Positions 18,040-29,208 are shown, counted from the first letter of the stretch. The stretch is DNA of 64,000 bases from Bacillus sp. Y1 (GCF_003586445.1 NZ_CP030028.1:2742501-2806500); one strand, 5' to 3'. Numbers and translations: made by a program. Notes: generated from the letters alone by a model not told the origin.

Positions 18040-18067
18040 AAAAGAGGTGAGCCTCATGGTTCACCTC

Positions 18068-19123
18068 TTACACCGCTTTCTTAATCAAATATTTAAGCTT
18101 TCCAACAACCTCTTTTGTCTTCGTTGATAAAGGAGGTTGATTAATTAATAGAATCAATTGAATAATCACAAAAATCAAAGGGGATTTTTTATAAGCCAAA
18201 TACTTCGGTTCCCAACTTGAAGTAAATTTGCCTTTAAACTCTTGAAGACCCTTAAATTTATATAAGGCATTTCCATGTAAAAAGATATATCGTATCCATT
18301 TTTCACAAGTAATCGAGTATTTACTCTGTCCAACATTGGCAAGCGGGGCCATGCCTAAGCTGCAGTATTGATATCCATGTTCTTTAACCCATTGGAAAAT
18401 ATGAATAAAAAGAACATCCATTGTTCCATATGAAGAACTTGTTGTTTTTCTCATTAAATCAATCGTCACTGTATCTTTATAATCTGTTGCTAACGTAGCA
18501 AAAGCGACCACTCGCCCTTCCGCATTCGTTAATAGAGCAACCGGGTACGAAGAAACATATTCCTCACTAAAAGAGACAACCGAAAACCCTTTTTCCTTTT
18601 GTTCGCCTAACCATTCATCAGAAATAGCACGAAGTTCTGTAAGAAGGGTATGTGAATAGGGAGGAGTGATGACTCGAAAATGAAAGTTTTCTCTTGTAAA
18701 TTTATTAAACTTTGTACGAAGCTTCGCCCCCTGTTTTCCTGCAAGAGAGAAGTTCTTTACATCCACAATGCCTTCCTCGCCAAGCTTCATAAACGAGAAG
18801 CCTGTTTCGTGATAATAGTGCATAAATCGAGCACTGATTTGGTAAAAAACAGGTGTCAGACGGAGTTCATCACAGTATTCATGAAATTCTTTTATTGCAT
18901 CAGCCATATAGGCCTCATCACCGATGGGGTCTCCTAATACTACTAATTTATTAGCAATTTTTTTATAGGCAATTAACACCTTTTCTTCTACTGCCCAAAA
19001 TAACTCTTTATCGCGCAACAAAATTAAGTGTGAAGCATGATTTCCTCCATTTTCTTCTAAGAAGGAAAGTACTCGCTCATCCTTATGCTCTGTTTTACTA
19101 AGAGAGAACATGTTATTCGTCAT
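18068..19123 (-). CDS. DUF2156 / MprF C-terminal-type aminoacyl-lipid synthetase domain protein
   Basis: A 351-residue protein equivalent to the cytosolic catalytic half of MprF (tandem GNAT-like folds), without the N-terminal flippase membrane domain. Typical segments are LGDPIGDE, the KLGEEGIVDV block, LRTKFNKFTRE, the long TIDLMRK and MDVLFIHIFQW strands, and SLGMAPLANVG. MprF enzymes transfer Lys or Ala from tRNA to phosphatidylglycerol. Whether this stand-alone version does so is inference. A short hydrophobic stretch (about 322-337) could hold it at the membrane. ATG follows AGGAGG. Confidence 0.85.
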   Translation of the reverse strand: MTNNMFSLSKTEHKDERVLSFLEENGGNHASHLILLRDKELFWAVEEKVLIAYKKIANKLVVLGDPIGDEAYMADAIKEFHEYCDELRLTPVFYQISARFMHYYHETGFSFMKLGEEGIVDVKNFSLAGKQGAKLRTKFNKFTRENFHFRVITPPYSHTLLTELRAISDEWLGEQKEKGFSVVSFSEEYVSSYPVALLTNAEGRVVAFATLATDYKDTVTIDLMRKTTSSSYGTMDVLFIHIFQWVKEHGYQYCSLGMAPLANVGQSKYSITCEKWIRYIFLHGNALYKFKGLQEFKGKFTSSWEPKYLAYKKSPLIFVIIQLILLINQPPLSTKTKEVVGKLKYLIKKAV

Positions 19124-19298
19124 ATTGTTCGTTCCTCCTGATAAAATTCACCTCCATAAAGATACCATATTCCCCTTTGTATGAGTGATAAAATTTTTAC
19201 CAAACAATAAAAAACTGGATTTAAGTAAATAGGACTGTCATAATTGAGTAATACTTTATTTTCTAGGATCAAAATTTAATTAGAGACAGGATGAGAGA

Positions 19299-19469
19299 AT
19301 GAAAAAAAATTTATATAACAGCGGAGAAGAAGTAAGCATAAAAGCGTCTGGTGAGTCTGTCGTCATCTCTAAATGTCAATATGTTAAAAATATGAAAAGA
19401 TATTCCTATATTGTACAGGAATACCCAAATACCTTTTTCTTTGAAGATGAGTTAATTAAAGAGACATAA
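19299..19469 (+). CDS. Small protein of unknown function (56 aa)
   Basis: A 56-residue protein with alternating beta-like stretches (EEVSIKASGESVVISKCQYV, then YSYIVQEYP), suggesting a small SH3-like barrel. ATG follows AGGATGAGAG, and a strong hairpin terminator begins about 12 bases after the stop, which supports it as a gene. I do not recognise a function. Confidence 0.6.
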   Translation: MKKNLYNSGEEVSIKASGESVVISKCQYVKNMKRYSYIVQEYPNTFFFEDELIKET

Positions 19470-19473
19470 CACA

Positions 19474-19532
19474 AAAAAAAGAAAGGCCCGTTGAAAGCAG
19501 CTACACAAGCTCTCGTCGGGCCTTTCTTTTCT
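19474..19532. terminator. Bidirectional terminator
   Basis: GAAAGGCCCG (19481-19490) and CGGGCCTTTC (19517-19526) form a 10-bp stem around a partly folded loop. A/T runs on both sides suit the convergent genes here. Confidence 0.82.
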
Positions 19533-19563
19533 ATATTCTTTAAGATGTTTTATCTTATGACAA

Positions 19564-20250
19564 TTAGTCGACATCTGCTGGAGAAGGCAGGGCAATTTGA
19601 AAGGTGGTTCCCACGTTTTTTTGGCTTTCAACGGTGATTAGTCCATCATGCTTTTCAATAAGCTTTTTGCAAATCGATAATCCCAAGCCTGTACCATAAG
19701 ATTTTTCGGTATAAAAGGGAGTAAACAGTTGCTCAAGGGTCGCTTGATCCATCCCGGAACCATTATCTTTTACCATCACATGTATTCTTTTTCCTTGAAC
19801 ATTGGTTTCTAAAGTAATTTTACGGACTCGGTTATCTTTGACCTCCATTAGAGATTCAACGGCATTTTTCACTAGATTTACGAGTACTTGTTTTAATTCA
19901 TTATGACTAACCTTTACCTTAGGAAGATCGGGATCAAAATGTGTAAGAAATTGAATTCTATATACACTGGCTTCTCTTTCAAAAAGCAATTTCATTTCCT
20001 CCAATAACCTATTCACACACACAAGTTTTTGCTGAGGAGAAATAGCTATATTTGAATTAGCATACGCTGTAAGTAACTCATCCGCACGGTTGATTTCACT
20101 TATGGCGAGATCCGCATATTGTTCTTTTTCTATCATCACCAAGTATGGTTTCAATAATTGTAGCAAGCCCTTCACGGTTGTTAATGGATTTTTCACTTCA
20201 TGAACCATTTCAGCAACCGTTGTTTCACACTTTTTCATGTCGTCCGTCAT
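19564..20250 (-). CDS. Sensorless histidine kinase (HisKA + HATPase)
   Basis: A 228-residue kinase made only of a HisKA dimerisation domain and the ATPase domain. The phospho-His box is MVHEVKNPLTTVKGLLQLL. The ATPase has N box QVLVNLVKNAVES, G1 VKDNGSGM, F box LFTPFYTEK and G2 YGTGLGLSICKK. The H-box style is that of sporulation kinases (KinA-E). It has no PAS domain or membrane segment and no adjacent response regulator. It could feed the Spo0 phosphorelay from the cytoplasm, but that is inference. Start ATG follows GGGAGA. Confidence 0.87.
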   Translation of the reverse strand: MTDDMKKCETTVAEMVHEVKNPLTTVKGLLQLLKPYLVMIEKEQYADLAISEINRADELLTAYANSNIAISPQQKLVCVNRLLEEMKLLFEREASVYRIQFLTHFDPDLPKVKVSHNELKQVLVNLVKNAVESLMEVKDNRVRKITLETNVQGKRIHVMVKDNGSGMDQATLEQLFTPFYTEKSYGTGLGLSICKKLIEKHDGLITVESQKNVGTTFQIALPSPADVD

Positions 20251-20382
20251 TTCTCTTATCTCCCATCTAGCGTAATTTCTACTCCATCTATATGGGGAAT
20301 TTCATCGTAATATGTATGTTTTACATTAAAAAAGTCAAAACTTGCAAAAATTTAGTCAAAAAAAAAGACCCTTTGTCGGGTC

Positions 20383-20973
20383 TTACATCCATTTAATCTT
20401 CGGTTCTGTTTTATTCATAATTCTCTTGATATTTGCTCGATGACGATAAATAACAAATAAAGAAAGCAGAGAAACAACGATAATTAACAGTGGTTCCTTT
20501 GCAATTACTGCATAAATCACTGCTACAATGGATGCAATAATTGAAGAAAGTGATACGAACTTCGTTATGTATAAGCTAAGCAAGAATACAACGACCATCA
20601 CAAGAAACATAACTGGAGCACATGCTAAAAGAACTCCACCTGACGTAGCCACCGCTTTTCCACCCTTAAACTTAGCAAACACAGGATACATATGCCCAAC
20701 AACCGCAATCATCCCTGCAATTAAAGGATCAATTTGACCAGCCACTCCAAACATAACAGGAAGGGAGGAGGCAAGTGTACCTTTTAGGATATCAGCAGCG
20801 GTTACAATAATCCCTGCTTTTTTCCCTAAAGTACGAAATGTATTGGTTCCACCTAAATTTCCACTTCCATGCTCACGGATATCAATTCCGTAAAAAGCTT
20901 TTCCAACAATTAACCCTGAGGGAATGGAACCAAGCAGGTAAGAAACAATAACTATTAATGCAATTTCCATCAT
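20383..20973 (-). CDS. plsY: Acyl-phosphate:glycerol-3-phosphate acyltransferase
   Basis: PlsY transfers an acyl group from acyl-phosphate to glycerol-3-phosphate, the first step of phospholipid synthesis. The 196-residue protein has five to six membrane segments and the three loop motifs [23 protein letters not shown] and [12 protein letters not shown]. Start ATG follows GGAG. It lies upstream of and divergent from the GH18 gene, near parE/parC as in B. subtilis (yneS). A terminator-like T run follows its end. Confidence 0.95.
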   Translation of the reverse strand: MMEIALIVIVSYLLGSIPSGLIVGKAFYGIDIREHGSGNLGGTNTFRTLGKKAGIIVTAADILKGTLASSLPVMFGVAGQIDPLIAGMIAVVGHMYPVFAKFKGGKAVATSGGVLLACAPVMFLVMVVVFLLSLYITKFVSLSSIIASIVAVIYAVIAKEPLLIIVVSLLSLFVIYRHRANIKRIMNKTEPKIKWM

Positions 20974-21181
20974 ACAAATACTCCTTCACACTTCATATAC
21001 CGTCTTATTATTGTACCATGTATTGCTTAAAAAACCATGTACAATTGGTTTTTTCCATTATATTCTCGTAACTTTTTTGTTGTTCAATCGTCATATTTAG
21101 AGGCGAAAATGAACGAATGTCGAAACCCTCTTTTCAAAAGAACATCTTTTCGGGTACGATGAAGGTAAGGGAGAGTGAAAC

Positions 21182-22903
21182 ATGGCACGTCTAGAAACAT
21201 TTAAGAAAAAAACGATTGTATCAAAAGGATGGATCATCACGGGTCTCATTGCATCTATTCTTGTGATTATCTCTAGTATTCTATTATTCTTTTATCCTTT
21301 TGCTTCAAGCGAAAAAACAAGCTACTTCACGGGAGAAAATCCTGTTCTATTTCAAGGGAAACAACAAGGGAATGCCATTATAGAAGGCGAAAGCGTCTAT
21401 GTATCGTTAGACTTTTTGAAGGAAAATATTGATGACAGCGTCGCGTTTGATGAAAAATCAAATTCAATCATCATTACTACCTCTAATAAAGTGGTACAAA
21501 TGCCTACAGAGTCTTTAACCTATTTTATTAATGAGAAGCCGGTTGAGCTTCAATTTGCACCTTTAGTAGATGAACAAGGCCAGTTATATGTAGCACTTGA
21601 CCCGGTCATTCAGTTTTATCCTGTAACCTACCGTGTATTAGAAAACTCAAATGCCGTATGGATTGAAAAGGATGGAGATACTCTTCAAAATGCGGTTATG
21701 ACGAATGAGGATGTGCACGAGGAAAAACTTCGACTACGAACCGACGCTACCTTACAATCTCCTTATGTTTCAAACGTTTCAAACGGGGAAAAAATTTGGA
21801 TTGAAGATGAAAAAGAAGAATTCTATTTTGTGAGAAAAATAGATGGAATTGCTGGATATGTATCTAAGGACTTAGTTGAAAAGCAAGAAAAGGAAACGAT
21901 CGTCGTTGAATACGAAAAAGATCCAGTAAATACTCCAACTTTTGAAGGACCTATCAACCTAACTTGGGAAGCAGTATATACGAAAAACCCAGATACCACT
22001 TTGATTCCTGAAATGAACGGAGTAAACGTTGTTTCTCCAACCTGGTTCGAACTAAAGGATGAAACTGGAAGCATCGGGAACCTTGCTTCTCTCGAGTACT
22101 CGAAATGGGCAAAGGCCCAGGGCTATCAAGTATGGGGACTATTCTCCAACGCGTTTGATCCCGAACTTACCCACGCAGCCTTTAAGGATTATGAGACGAG
22201 ACAAAAGATGATAAGAGAGCTCCTACATTACAGTCAGTTATATGAACTAAACGGTATCAATATTGATATTGAAAATGTAAGGGAAGAAGACGGAACGCTA
22301 GTGACACAATTTGTTCGAGAGGCAACGCCATACTTTCATGAAGCAGGCTTGATCGTTTCGATGGACATTACGTTTATGGCGGAAGGCAATTGGTCTGCTT
22401 TCTATGAACGTGATAAGCTCGCAGAAATTGTCGATTATCTTGCGATTATGGCCTATGACGAGCATTGGGGTTCCTCGCCAAAAGCAGGAAGCGTCGCAAG
22501 CCTTCCGTGGGTTGAGACAAACCTACAAAAGCTCTTGGAAATTGTTCCAAATGAAAAGCTGATCTTAGGAATTCCTCTTTACACAAGACTATGGGAAATC
22601 AAAGACAGCGGTGAAGTTTCCTCAAAATCCAAAAGCATGGCGCAAATCAAAGAATGGTTAACCACGAATCACTTAACTCCTATCTATGATGCAGCAAGCG
22701 GACAAAATTATGCCGAGCTTTATGTTCCAGATCAGGCAACTACCTACAAGGTATGGCTTGAAGATGAACAGTCTCTTACCGCAAGAACTAATTTAGCAGT
22801 GAAGTATGATCTTGCCGGGGTGGCGAGCTGGTCCAGATATTTTGCCGATGAAACAGCATGGACCGCTCTGCAAACTTTTAACCAGCAAATAGTGAAAAAG
22901 TAA
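21182..22903 (+). CDS. Membrane-anchored SH3/GH18-domain protein (SleL/YaaH-type glycosidase fold)
   Basis: A 573-residue extracytoplasmic protein. An N-terminal anchor (about 18-40) is followed by a copper-amine-oxidase-N/stalk-like region (about 55-165). Next is a bacterial SH3 domain (about 178-235, RTDATLQSPYVSNV...GYVSKDLV) and a C-terminal GH18 barrel (about 255-570). The GH18 active-site strand reads NGINIDIEN, so the catalytic Glu and the Asp before it are kept while the two outer Asp residues of DxxDxDxE are Asn. Relatives act on peptidoglycan or cortex. Substrate is inferred. RBS is GGGAGAG. Confidence 0.85.
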   Translation: MARLETFKKKTIVSKGWIITGLIASILVIISSILLFFYPFASSEKTSYFTGENPVLFQGKQQGNAIIEGESVYVSLDFLKENIDDSVAFDEKSNSIIITTSNKVVQMPTESLTYFINEKPVELQFAPLVDEQGQLYVALDPVIQFYPVTYRVLENSNAVWIEKDGDTLQNAVMTNEDVHEEKLRLRTDATLQSPYVSNVSNGEKIWIEDEKEEFYFVRKIDGIAGYVSKDLVEKQEKETIVVEYEKDPVNTPTFEGPINLTWEAVYTKNPDTTLIPEMNGVNVVSPTWFELKDETGSIGNLASLEYSKWAKAQGYQVWGLFSNAFDPELTHAAFKDYETRQKMIRELLHYSQLYELNGINIDIENVREEDGTLVTQFVREATPYFHEAGLIVSMDITFMAEGNWSAFYERDKLAEIVDYLAIMAYDEHWGSSPKAGSVASLPWVETNLQKLLEIVPNEKLILGIPLYTRLWEIKDSGEVSSKSKSMAQIKEWLTTNHLTPIYDAASGQNYAELYVPDQATTYKVWLEDEQSLTARTNLAVKYDLAGVASWSRYFADETAWTALQTFNQQIVKK

Positions 22904-23001
22904 TGCGTGGCTAGGAGTTTCTCCTAGCCTTTTATCATTGAATTGGCTATGATTAAAGAATGTAAGGGCATACTAAACAAAAATTAAGAGGAGTGAGTTT
23001 G

Positions 23002-23415
23002 ATGCCAATCGAATATCCGAGCCGTGAAGAATTGGGGCAAATCTTAAAAAAGGCAAAGCGAATCGCTGTTGTTGGAATAAGCAATAATCCAGAACGTACC
23101 TCTTACATGGTTTCTGAAGCTATGAAAAATGCTGGTTATGAAATAATTCCAGTAAACCCAACCGTAGATGAAGTGTTTGGTATTAAGGCCGTAGCCAAAT
23201 TGACTGATATTGAAGGCCATGTAGACATTGTGAATGTGTTTAGACGATCAGAATTTCTCCCAGAGGTGGCAAGAGAGTTCGATCAAATCGATGCTGATGT
23301 ATTTTGGGCACAGTTAGGATTAGAAAATGAAGAAGCGTACGAATTTTTAAAAAGCAAAGGCTACACTGTCGTTATGAATCGATGCATTAAAGTAGAACAT
23401 GCTTTGACAAAATAA
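23002..23415 (+). CDS. yneT: CoA-binding domain protein YneT
   Basis: A 137-residue Rossmann-like CoA_binding family protein with the nucleotide-binding start IAVVGISNNPERTSY, then IPVNPTVDEVFG, DIVNVFRRSE and a C-terminal VVMNRCIKVEH. ATG at 23002 is chosen over a GTG 9 bases earlier because GAGGAG lies 8 bases before it. It occupies the yneT position just before parE. No enzymatic activity is established for the family. Confidence 0.88.
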   Translation: MPIEYPSREELGQILKKAKRIAVVGISNNPERTSYMVSEAMKNAGYEIIPVNPTVDEVFGIKAVAKLTDIEGHVDIVNVFRRSEFLPEVAREFDQIDADVFWAQLGLENEEAYEFLKSKGYTVVMNRCIKVEHALTK

Positions 23416-23591
23416 TTTTTTCTCCTTCACTCTAGTCATTAGGATTAGGGTGTTTTTCTTTTTAACATAGGCTTTATAAACATTTCTATAATCGAAGAAT
23501 ATTCGTCTAAAATACTTTTCTTTTTGAAATATCCATTTGCCAAATCACAAGAAATATATACAATAAAGCATAGGTGTCTTAAAAAATGTGA

Positions 23592-23618
23592 TAAAATACG
23601 AGATAGGAACATTTGTTC
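23592..23618 (+). promoter_or_regulatory. Promoter -10 and LexA (SOS) box upstream of parE
   Basis: GAACATTTGTTC at 23607-23618 fits the Gram-positive LexA core GAAC-N4-GTTC. It lies about 10 bases after a TGTGATAAAAT extended -10 element (TAAAAT at 23592-23597). The 326-base leader between yneT and parE holds no gene. My recollection is that parEC belongs to the B. subtilis LexA regulon. Confidence 0.7.
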
Positions 23619-23741
23619 TTTATTATCGTTTCTTAATATTTAAAGGATAATTCACTTGTAAGAACGAATAGGTATAAGACGTTCAGGTCCATTACATAGA
23701 TAGAGACATGTAGCTGGCACGGAAGGAAAGGGGTATTGTAC

Positions 23742-25718
23742 GTGGCAAAAAATCAAGGAACGTTTGAATACAACGATGATGCCATTCAAGTACTAGAGGG
23801 GTTAGATGCGGTTCGAAAACGCCCAGGAATGTACATTGGTAGTACTGATTCACGAGGGCTTCACCATTTGGTGTATGAAATAGTAGATAACTCTGTCGAT
23901 GAAGCATTAGCAGGTCATGGAGACCATATTATCGTAAAAATACACAAAGATAATTCCATTAGTGTGCAAGACAAAGGGCGTGGTATGCCAACTGGTATGC
24001 ACAAAATGGGTAAACCCACTCCTGAGGTTATCTTAACTGTCCTTCATGCTGGGGGAAAATTCGGTCAAGGTGGTTATAAAACAAGTGGTGGGCTACACGG
24101 AGTAGGTGCATCGGTTGTAAATGCATTGAGCGAGTGGCTCGTGGTAAAGATTAAGCGAGACGGCTTTGTCTACGAGCAGCGTTTTGAAAACGGCGGAAAA
24201 CCTGTGACTACTTTAGAGAAAGTAGGAAAAACGAATCAAACAGGAACTACGCTACACTTTAAGCCGGATGCGTCCATTTTTTCGACGACGACCTACAATT
24301 ATGAAACATTGTGTGAACGCTTGAGAGAATCTGCCTTTCTTTTAAAAGGCATGAAAATAGAAATTATTGACGAACGTAATGACTTCCATGAGATGTTCCA
24401 TTACGAAAATGGAATTGAAGCGTTTGTTCAATATCTGAACGAGGAAAAGGACGTCTTACATCCAGTCATCAGCTTCGAAGGGACGAGCGGTGGAATTGAA
24501 GTGGATTACGCGTTCCAATTTAACGATGGATATTCGGAAAATGTTCTTTCTTTCGTCAATAATGTTCGTACAAAAGACGGTGGAACACACGAAGCTGGTG
24601 CAAAAACAGCCATGACTCGTGTGTTTAATGAATACGCACGCAAAATCGGCCTGTTAAAAGAAAAGGATAAAAACCTTGACGGAGCGGATATTAGAGAAGG
24701 ATTTGCAGCCATTATTTCCGTACGTGTTCCGGAAGAACTTCTTCAATTCGAAGGACAGACAAAAGGAAAGCTTGGAACGAGTGAAGCACGTTCTGCAGTA
24801 GACTCGGTTGTATCTGAGTATCTGTCTTACTTTTTAGAAGAAAACCCTGAGACCAGTACGTTATTAATACGTAAAGCGATTAAAGCGTATCAAGCTCGTG
24901 AAGCCGCTCGTAAAGCTAGAGAAGAAGCACGAAGCGGGAAGAAAAGGAAACGCTCTGAGGCTGTTTTATCAGGGAAGTTAACGCCTGCCCAGTCTAGAAA
25001 TCCTCAGAAAAATGAACTTTATTTAGTAGAGGGTGACTCTGCTGGAGGATCTGCTAAACAGGGCCGTGACCGTCGTTTTCAAGCGATTCTTCCACTTAGA
25101 GGAAAAGTTATCAATACAGAAAAAGCAAAATTACAGGATATTTTTAAAAATGAAGAGATTAATACGATTATCCATGCTATCGGTGGAGGAATTGGAGCAG
25201 ATTTTAATATTGACGATATCAACTACGATAAAGTTGTCATTATGACCGATGCCGATACCGACGGTGCTCATATCCAAGTTCTGCTCCTTACATTCTTTTA
25301 CCGTTATATGAAACCACTTCTTGAAGCTGGAAGAATATTCATAGCCCTTCCACCGCTTTATAAAGTAAGTAAAGGAACAGGTAAGAAAGAAATTATTGAG
25401 TATGCATGGAGTGACGACGATTTACAGTCAGCCATTAAAAAGGTTGGTAAGGGTTATATGATTCAACGTTACAAGGGACTAGGTGAGATGAACGCTGACC
25501 AGCTTTGGGATACAACTATGAATCCTGAAACGAGAACATTAATTCGTGTACGCATTGATGATGCTGCTCGAGCAGAACGTCGTGTGACTACATTAATGGG
25601 CGATAAGGTTGAGCCCCGCCGAAAGTGGATTGAAACACATGTAGCCTTCGGTTTAGAGGAAGACGGAAGTATTTTAGAAAATGAAAATATTTCTGTTGCA
25701 GAGGAGGTTACTGAATAG
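23742..25718 (+). CDS. parE: DNA topoisomerase IV subunit B
   Basis: The ATPase subunit of topoisomerase IV, which decatenates daughter chromosomes together with ParC. The 658-residue protein has the GHKL ATPase motifs [19 protein letters not shown] and [14 protein letters not shown] near its N-terminus, then the transducer. The TOPRIM domain follows ([19 protein letters not shown] and [11 protein letters not shown]), then [12 protein letters not shown] at 23742 is preferred (protein starts MAKNQ like known ParE) over a TTG 6 bases upstream; AAGGGG lies 8 bases before it. It overlaps parC by one base. Confidence 0.97.
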   Translation: MAKNQGTFEYNDDAIQVLEGLDAVRKRPGMYIGSTDSRGLHHLVYEIVDNSVDEALAGHGDHIIVKIHKDNSISVQDKGRGMPTGMHKMGKPTPEVILTVLHAGGKFGQGGYKTSGGLHGVGASVVNALSEWLVVKIKRDGFVYEQRFENGGKPVTTLEKVGKTNQTGTTLHFKPDASIFSTTTYNYETLCERLRESAFLLKGMKIEIIDERNDFHEMFHYENGIEAFVQYLNEEKDVLHPVISFEGTSGGIEVDYAFQFNDGYSENVLSFVNNVRTKDGGTHEAGAKTAMTRVFNEYARKIGLLKEKDKNLDGADIREGFAAIISVRVPEELLQFEGQTKGKLGTSEARSAVDSVVSEYLSYFLEENPETSTLLIRKAIKAYQAREAARKAREEARSGKKRKRSEAVLSGKLTPAQSRNPQKNELYLVEGDSAGGSAKQGRDRRFQAILPLRGKVINTEKAKLQDIFKNEEINTIIHAIGGGIGADFNIDDINYDKVVIMTDADTDGAHIQVLLLTFFYRYMKPLLEAGRIFIALPPLYKVSKGTGKKEIIEYAWSDDDLQSAIKKVGKGYMIQRYKGLGEMNADQLWDTTMNPETRTLIRVRIDDAARAERRVTTLMGDKVEPRRKWIETHVAFGLEEDGSILENENISVAEEVTE

Positions 25719-28165
25719 TGAGTTTGACGGAAAAATTTCGCGATTTACCACTTGAAGAGGTTATTGGTGATCGCTTCGGAAGATACAGTAAATATATCAT
25801 TCAAGACCGTGCCTTACCTGACGCAAGGGACGGCCTAAAGCCAGTACAAAGACGTATTCTTTATGCGATGCATGTGGAAGGAAACACAAACGATAAAGGG
25901 TTCCGTAAATCGGCCAAAACAGTCGGTAATGTTATTGGTAACTATCATCCACACGGAGATTCCTCCGTGTACGATGCCATGGTACGTATGAGCCAAGACT
26001 GGAAGCTACGTAATCTTCTAGTCGAAATGCACGGAAATAACGGTAGCATAGATGGTGACCCACCAGCTGCGATGCGTTATACGGAAGCACGTTTAAGTGC
26101 GATTTCTTCTGAATTATTGCGTGATATTGACAAAAGAACCGTTGATTTCGTACCAAACTTTGATGATACTGCAAATGAACCGACCGTTCTTCCAGCGATG
26201 TTTCCAAACCTTCTCGTCAATGGTTCTACAGGTATTTCTGCTGGATATGCAACAGAAATACCGCCTCATCATTTGAATGAGATCATCGATGGTGTCTTCA
26301 TGAGGATGGATCAGCCGAACTGTACGGTTGATGATTTAATGACTGTGATTAAAGGACCTGACTTTCCGACTGGTGGAATCATTCAAGGGGTAGACGGTAT
26401 TAAAAAGGCCTACGAAACGGGCAAAGGGAAAATTATTGTTCGCGGGAAGGCAGAAATTGAAACGGTTCGTGGCGGTAAGCAGCAAATCGTTATTACAGAA
26501 ATTCCTTTTGAAGTGAACAAAGCAAACCTTGTGAAAAAAATGGATGAATTCCGCTTAGACCGTAAAATAGAAGGAATGTCTGAGGTTCGTGACGAAACGG
26601 ACCGTACAGGACTTCGTATCGTGATTGAATTAAAAAAAGAAGCGGATGCTGAAGGTGTACTAAACTATTTATACAAGAACACAGACCTTCAAATTGCATA
26701 CAACTTTAACATGGTTGCTATCCACCATCGCCGTCCAACGCTCATGGGACTTACACAGCTTCTGGATGCGTATATTGAGCACCAAAAGGAAGTAGTAACT
26801 CGACGTTCTCAATTTGACTTACAGAAGGCGAAAGACCGCCAACATATCGTGGCTGGATTAATGAAAGCATTATCCATCCTAGATGAAGTCATCCAAACGA
26901 TTCGTGGATCAAAAGACAAGCGTGATGCAAAAGATAACTTGATTATGAAGTTTGGCTTTACCGAAGCACAATCCGAAGCAATCGTTTCTTTACAGCTATA
27001 TCGCTTAACAAACACAGATATTACAGCTCTTCAAAACGAAGCAGATGAACTTTCTAAAAAAATCGATGAACTTACTGCTATTTTAGAAAGTGAGAGCAAG
27101 CTTCTTTCTGTTATTAAAAAAGAGTTAAAAGATGTTCGAAAGCGCTTTGCCGATCAACGTCGTACCATTATTGAAGCGGAGATTGAAGAAATTAAGATCA
27201 ATCTTGAAGTTATGGTAGCAAGCGAAGATGTGATTGTCACTGTGACGAAGGAAGGCTATATTAAACGTACTAGCCCCAGGTCGTATGCTGCATCGAATGG
27301 TCAGGATTTTGGCATGAAGGATTCCGACCAATTACTCGCACAGCTTGATATGAACACAACCGATGTGGTTCTGTTATTTACGAATAAAGGGAATTACTTG
27401 TACTGTCCAGTGCATGAACTTCCTGATATTCGCTGGAAGGACCTCGGACAACATATAGCAAATCTTGTTCCAATTGATCGTAACGAAACGATTATAAGGG
27501 TACTTCCTGTCAAAGATTTTGAGAAGGAAGCGTTCTTGTTGTTCATTACGAAAAATGGAATGGTTAAGAAAACAGAACTGAAGGCGTATAAAGCTCAAAG
27601 ATATTCGAAGCCACTCGTCGCGATTAATGTAAAGGATGACGACGAAGTACTTGATGTTCATGAAACGGATGGTACGAAGGAGTTGCTATTAACGACTCAT
27701 TTAGGGTACGGGTTACGTTTCGCTGAAGATGAGGTAAGTATCGTTGGTGCTAGAGCTGCAGGTGTGAAGGGAATTAACCTAAAGGATGGCGATTATCTAA
27801 CAGCTGGTAAAATTGTCGATGATCCCCGTTCACAAAGCATTGTGATTGTGACTCAGCGCGGAGCCATCAAAAAGATGAAGTTAGATGAATTTGAAATCAC
27901 ATCACGTGCCAAGCGTGGAGTCGTCATGCTTAGAGAATTAAAGGCGAACCCACACCGAGTGATCGGTGTAGTCATCGTGAGTGAAGAAGACCAGATCTTT
28001 GTAAGTACAGAAAAAGGTCATGTCGAGGAAGTACGTGCTTCTGATATAAGACATAATGACCGTTACTCGAACGGATCATTTATTATTGATGAAACCGATG
28101 CTGGCAAAGCAAAGACGGTGTGGTCGGTTGCTCAAAAAGAAACAAACGAAGCTACAAATAACTAA
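25718..28165 (+). CDS. parC: DNA topoisomerase IV subunit A
   Basis: The 815-residue DNA-cleaving subunit. The N-terminal breakage-reunion domain has [16 protein letters not shown], the quinolone-region [17 protein letters not shown] and the catalytic tyrosine in [10 protein letters not shown] (about Y120). A coiled-coil gate lies near 430-490. The C-terminal beta-pinwheel (about 495-800) has repeats ending in GYIKRT, GMVKK and GAIKKM. The GTG start overlaps the parE stop (TAGTG), so translation is coupled. Length suits ParC, not GyrA. Confidence 0.97.
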   Translation: MSLTEKFRDLPLEEVIGDRFGRYSKYIIQDRALPDARDGLKPVQRRILYAMHVEGNTNDKGFRKSAKTVGNVIGNYHPHGDSSVYDAMVRMSQDWKLRNLLVEMHGNNGSIDGDPPAAMRYTEARLSAISSELLRDIDKRTVDFVPNFDDTANEPTVLPAMFPNLLVNGSTGISAGYATEIPPHHLNEIIDGVFMRMDQPNCTVDDLMTVIKGPDFPTGGIIQGVDGIKKAYETGKGKIIVRGKAEIETVRGGKQQIVITEIPFEVNKANLVKKMDEFRLDRKIEGMSEVRDETDRTGLRIVIELKKEADAEGVLNYLYKNTDLQIAYNFNMVAIHHRRPTLMGLTQLLDAYIEHQKEVVTRRSQFDLQKAKDRQHIVAGLMKALSILDEVIQTIRGSKDKRDAKDNLIMKFGFTEAQSEAIVSLQLYRLTNTDITALQNEADELSKKIDELTAILESESKLLSVIKKELKDVRKRFADQRRTIIEAEIEEIKINLEVMVASEDVIVTVTKEGYIKRTSPRSYAASNGQDFGMKDSDQLLAQLDMNTTDVVLLFTNKGNYLYCPVHELPDIRWKDLGQHIANLVPIDRNETIIRVLPVKDFEKEAFLLFITKNGMVKKTELKAYKAQRYSKPLVAINVKDDDEVLDVHETDGTKELLLTTHLGYGLRFAEDEVSIVGARAAGVKGINLKDGDYLTAGKIVDDPRSQSIVIVTQRGAIKKMKLDEFEITSRAKRGVVMLRELKANPHRVIGVVIVSEEDQIFVSTEKGHVEEVRASDIRHNDRYSNGSFIIDETDAGKAKTVWSVAQKETNEATNN

Positions 28166-28189
28166 AACTTTATATAAAACGTAAAGATA

Positions 28190-28226
28190 TTTAAGCTCAG
28201 AGAAACTATCTCTGAGCTTGTATTTT
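28190..28226 (+). terminator. parC terminator
   Basis: AAGCTCAGAGA (28193-28203) pairs with TCTCTGAGCTT (28209-28219), followed by T-rich DNA. Confidence 0.88.
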
Positions 28227-28237
28227 TATTGATATTT

Positions 28238-29083
28238 TCACATTTTAAAAAACTGAAATATGTTTTGAACTTGAAAGCCAACTTCTTCATACAACTTGAG
28301 TGCATGTGTATTCTTAATTTCCACATCAAGAGATACCGACCGATAGCCTTCATCAAAAAGCATGTTAACTGCTTCATGTAAAGCAGCTCGCCCTATTCCT
28401 TTCTTTTGATGTGAGGGGCGAACCGCAAGCGCTGTAATAAAGGCATCATCTGAGCGAATAAGATTGATCGTTCCAACCGTTGCGCCGTTTACATGGATAC
28501 CGTAAAGTGTCCTACTTGGCTGTGAGAGTGACAATTGAATAATAGCTTCCGCTTCTTCTACTTTATCACCAAAACTATCCATTAATACTTCACGATAGTC
28601 ATTATGGCGATTAACATGATACTCAACTAACTCAATTGGAACAGCAGGTTTCTCACCACTTAATTGAGAAACCATTAATTGTGCTTCACACACCTCATTA
28701 TTTGCGCCCAATTCTAATAAAGCATTTTTCTCAATTGTTGCTCTTTCATCTATTACCGCAGTGATGCTGGTAGGAAAGAGTGATAGTAAGTCTTGGTGGA
28801 TTACACTCATCAAGCCTCTTGCCGTTTGTTCATCACTAGCTGCAAAACCAATCTCATAATCTTTTGTTTTTAATATATCCACCACCGATGCAGCGGCTGT
28901 CATCTTATCCCCTTGATATAATATATATATATAATCTGGAGAACCATCTTCCTCCTCTAGAACAGAAGAGAGATTCAAAGGTACTTCTAAGTTAATGCCA
29001 CGTACATTTTGTTGCTGTGACACCCAAAGTGATAACTGCTCATAAAGTTCAGTTGAAAAGGGGGGAGTAAATTTTTTTAGCAT
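28238..29083 (-). CDS. GNAT family N-acetyltransferase
   Basis: A 281-residue protein whose C-terminal 140 residues form a GNAT domain. The acetyl-CoA site is seen in ALAVRPSHQKKGIGRAAL (Q/R-x-x-G-x-G/A) and the family end NTHALKLYEEVGF. The N-terminal half looks like a second, degenerate GNAT-type fold. Substrate cannot be inferred. It converges on parC and starts at ATG behind GGAAG. Confidence 0.82.
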   Translation of the reverse strand: MLKKFTPPFSTELYEQLSLWVSQQQNVRGINLEVPLNLSSVLEEEDGSPDYIYILYQGDKMTAAASVVDILKTKDYEIGFAASDEQTARGLMSVIHQDLLSLFPTSITAVIDERATIEKNALLELGANNEVCEAQLMVSQLSGEKPAVPIELVEYHVNRHNDYREVLMDSFGDKVEEAEAIIQLSLSQPSRTLYGIHVNGATVGTINLIRSDDAFITALAVRPSHQKKGIGRAALHEAVNMLFDEGYRSVSLDVEIKNTHALKLYEEVGFQVQNIFQFFKM

Positions 29084-29208
29084 AGATCTCTTCCTTTCTA
29101 GGAATCTTTCCTAATTTTAACAGAAGGACAGAAAGGTGAATAGGTAGGAGTGAGTGAATATAATATAGAATATGATTCAAATAATGTTTCGGAGGAGGAG
29201 GAAACAGA

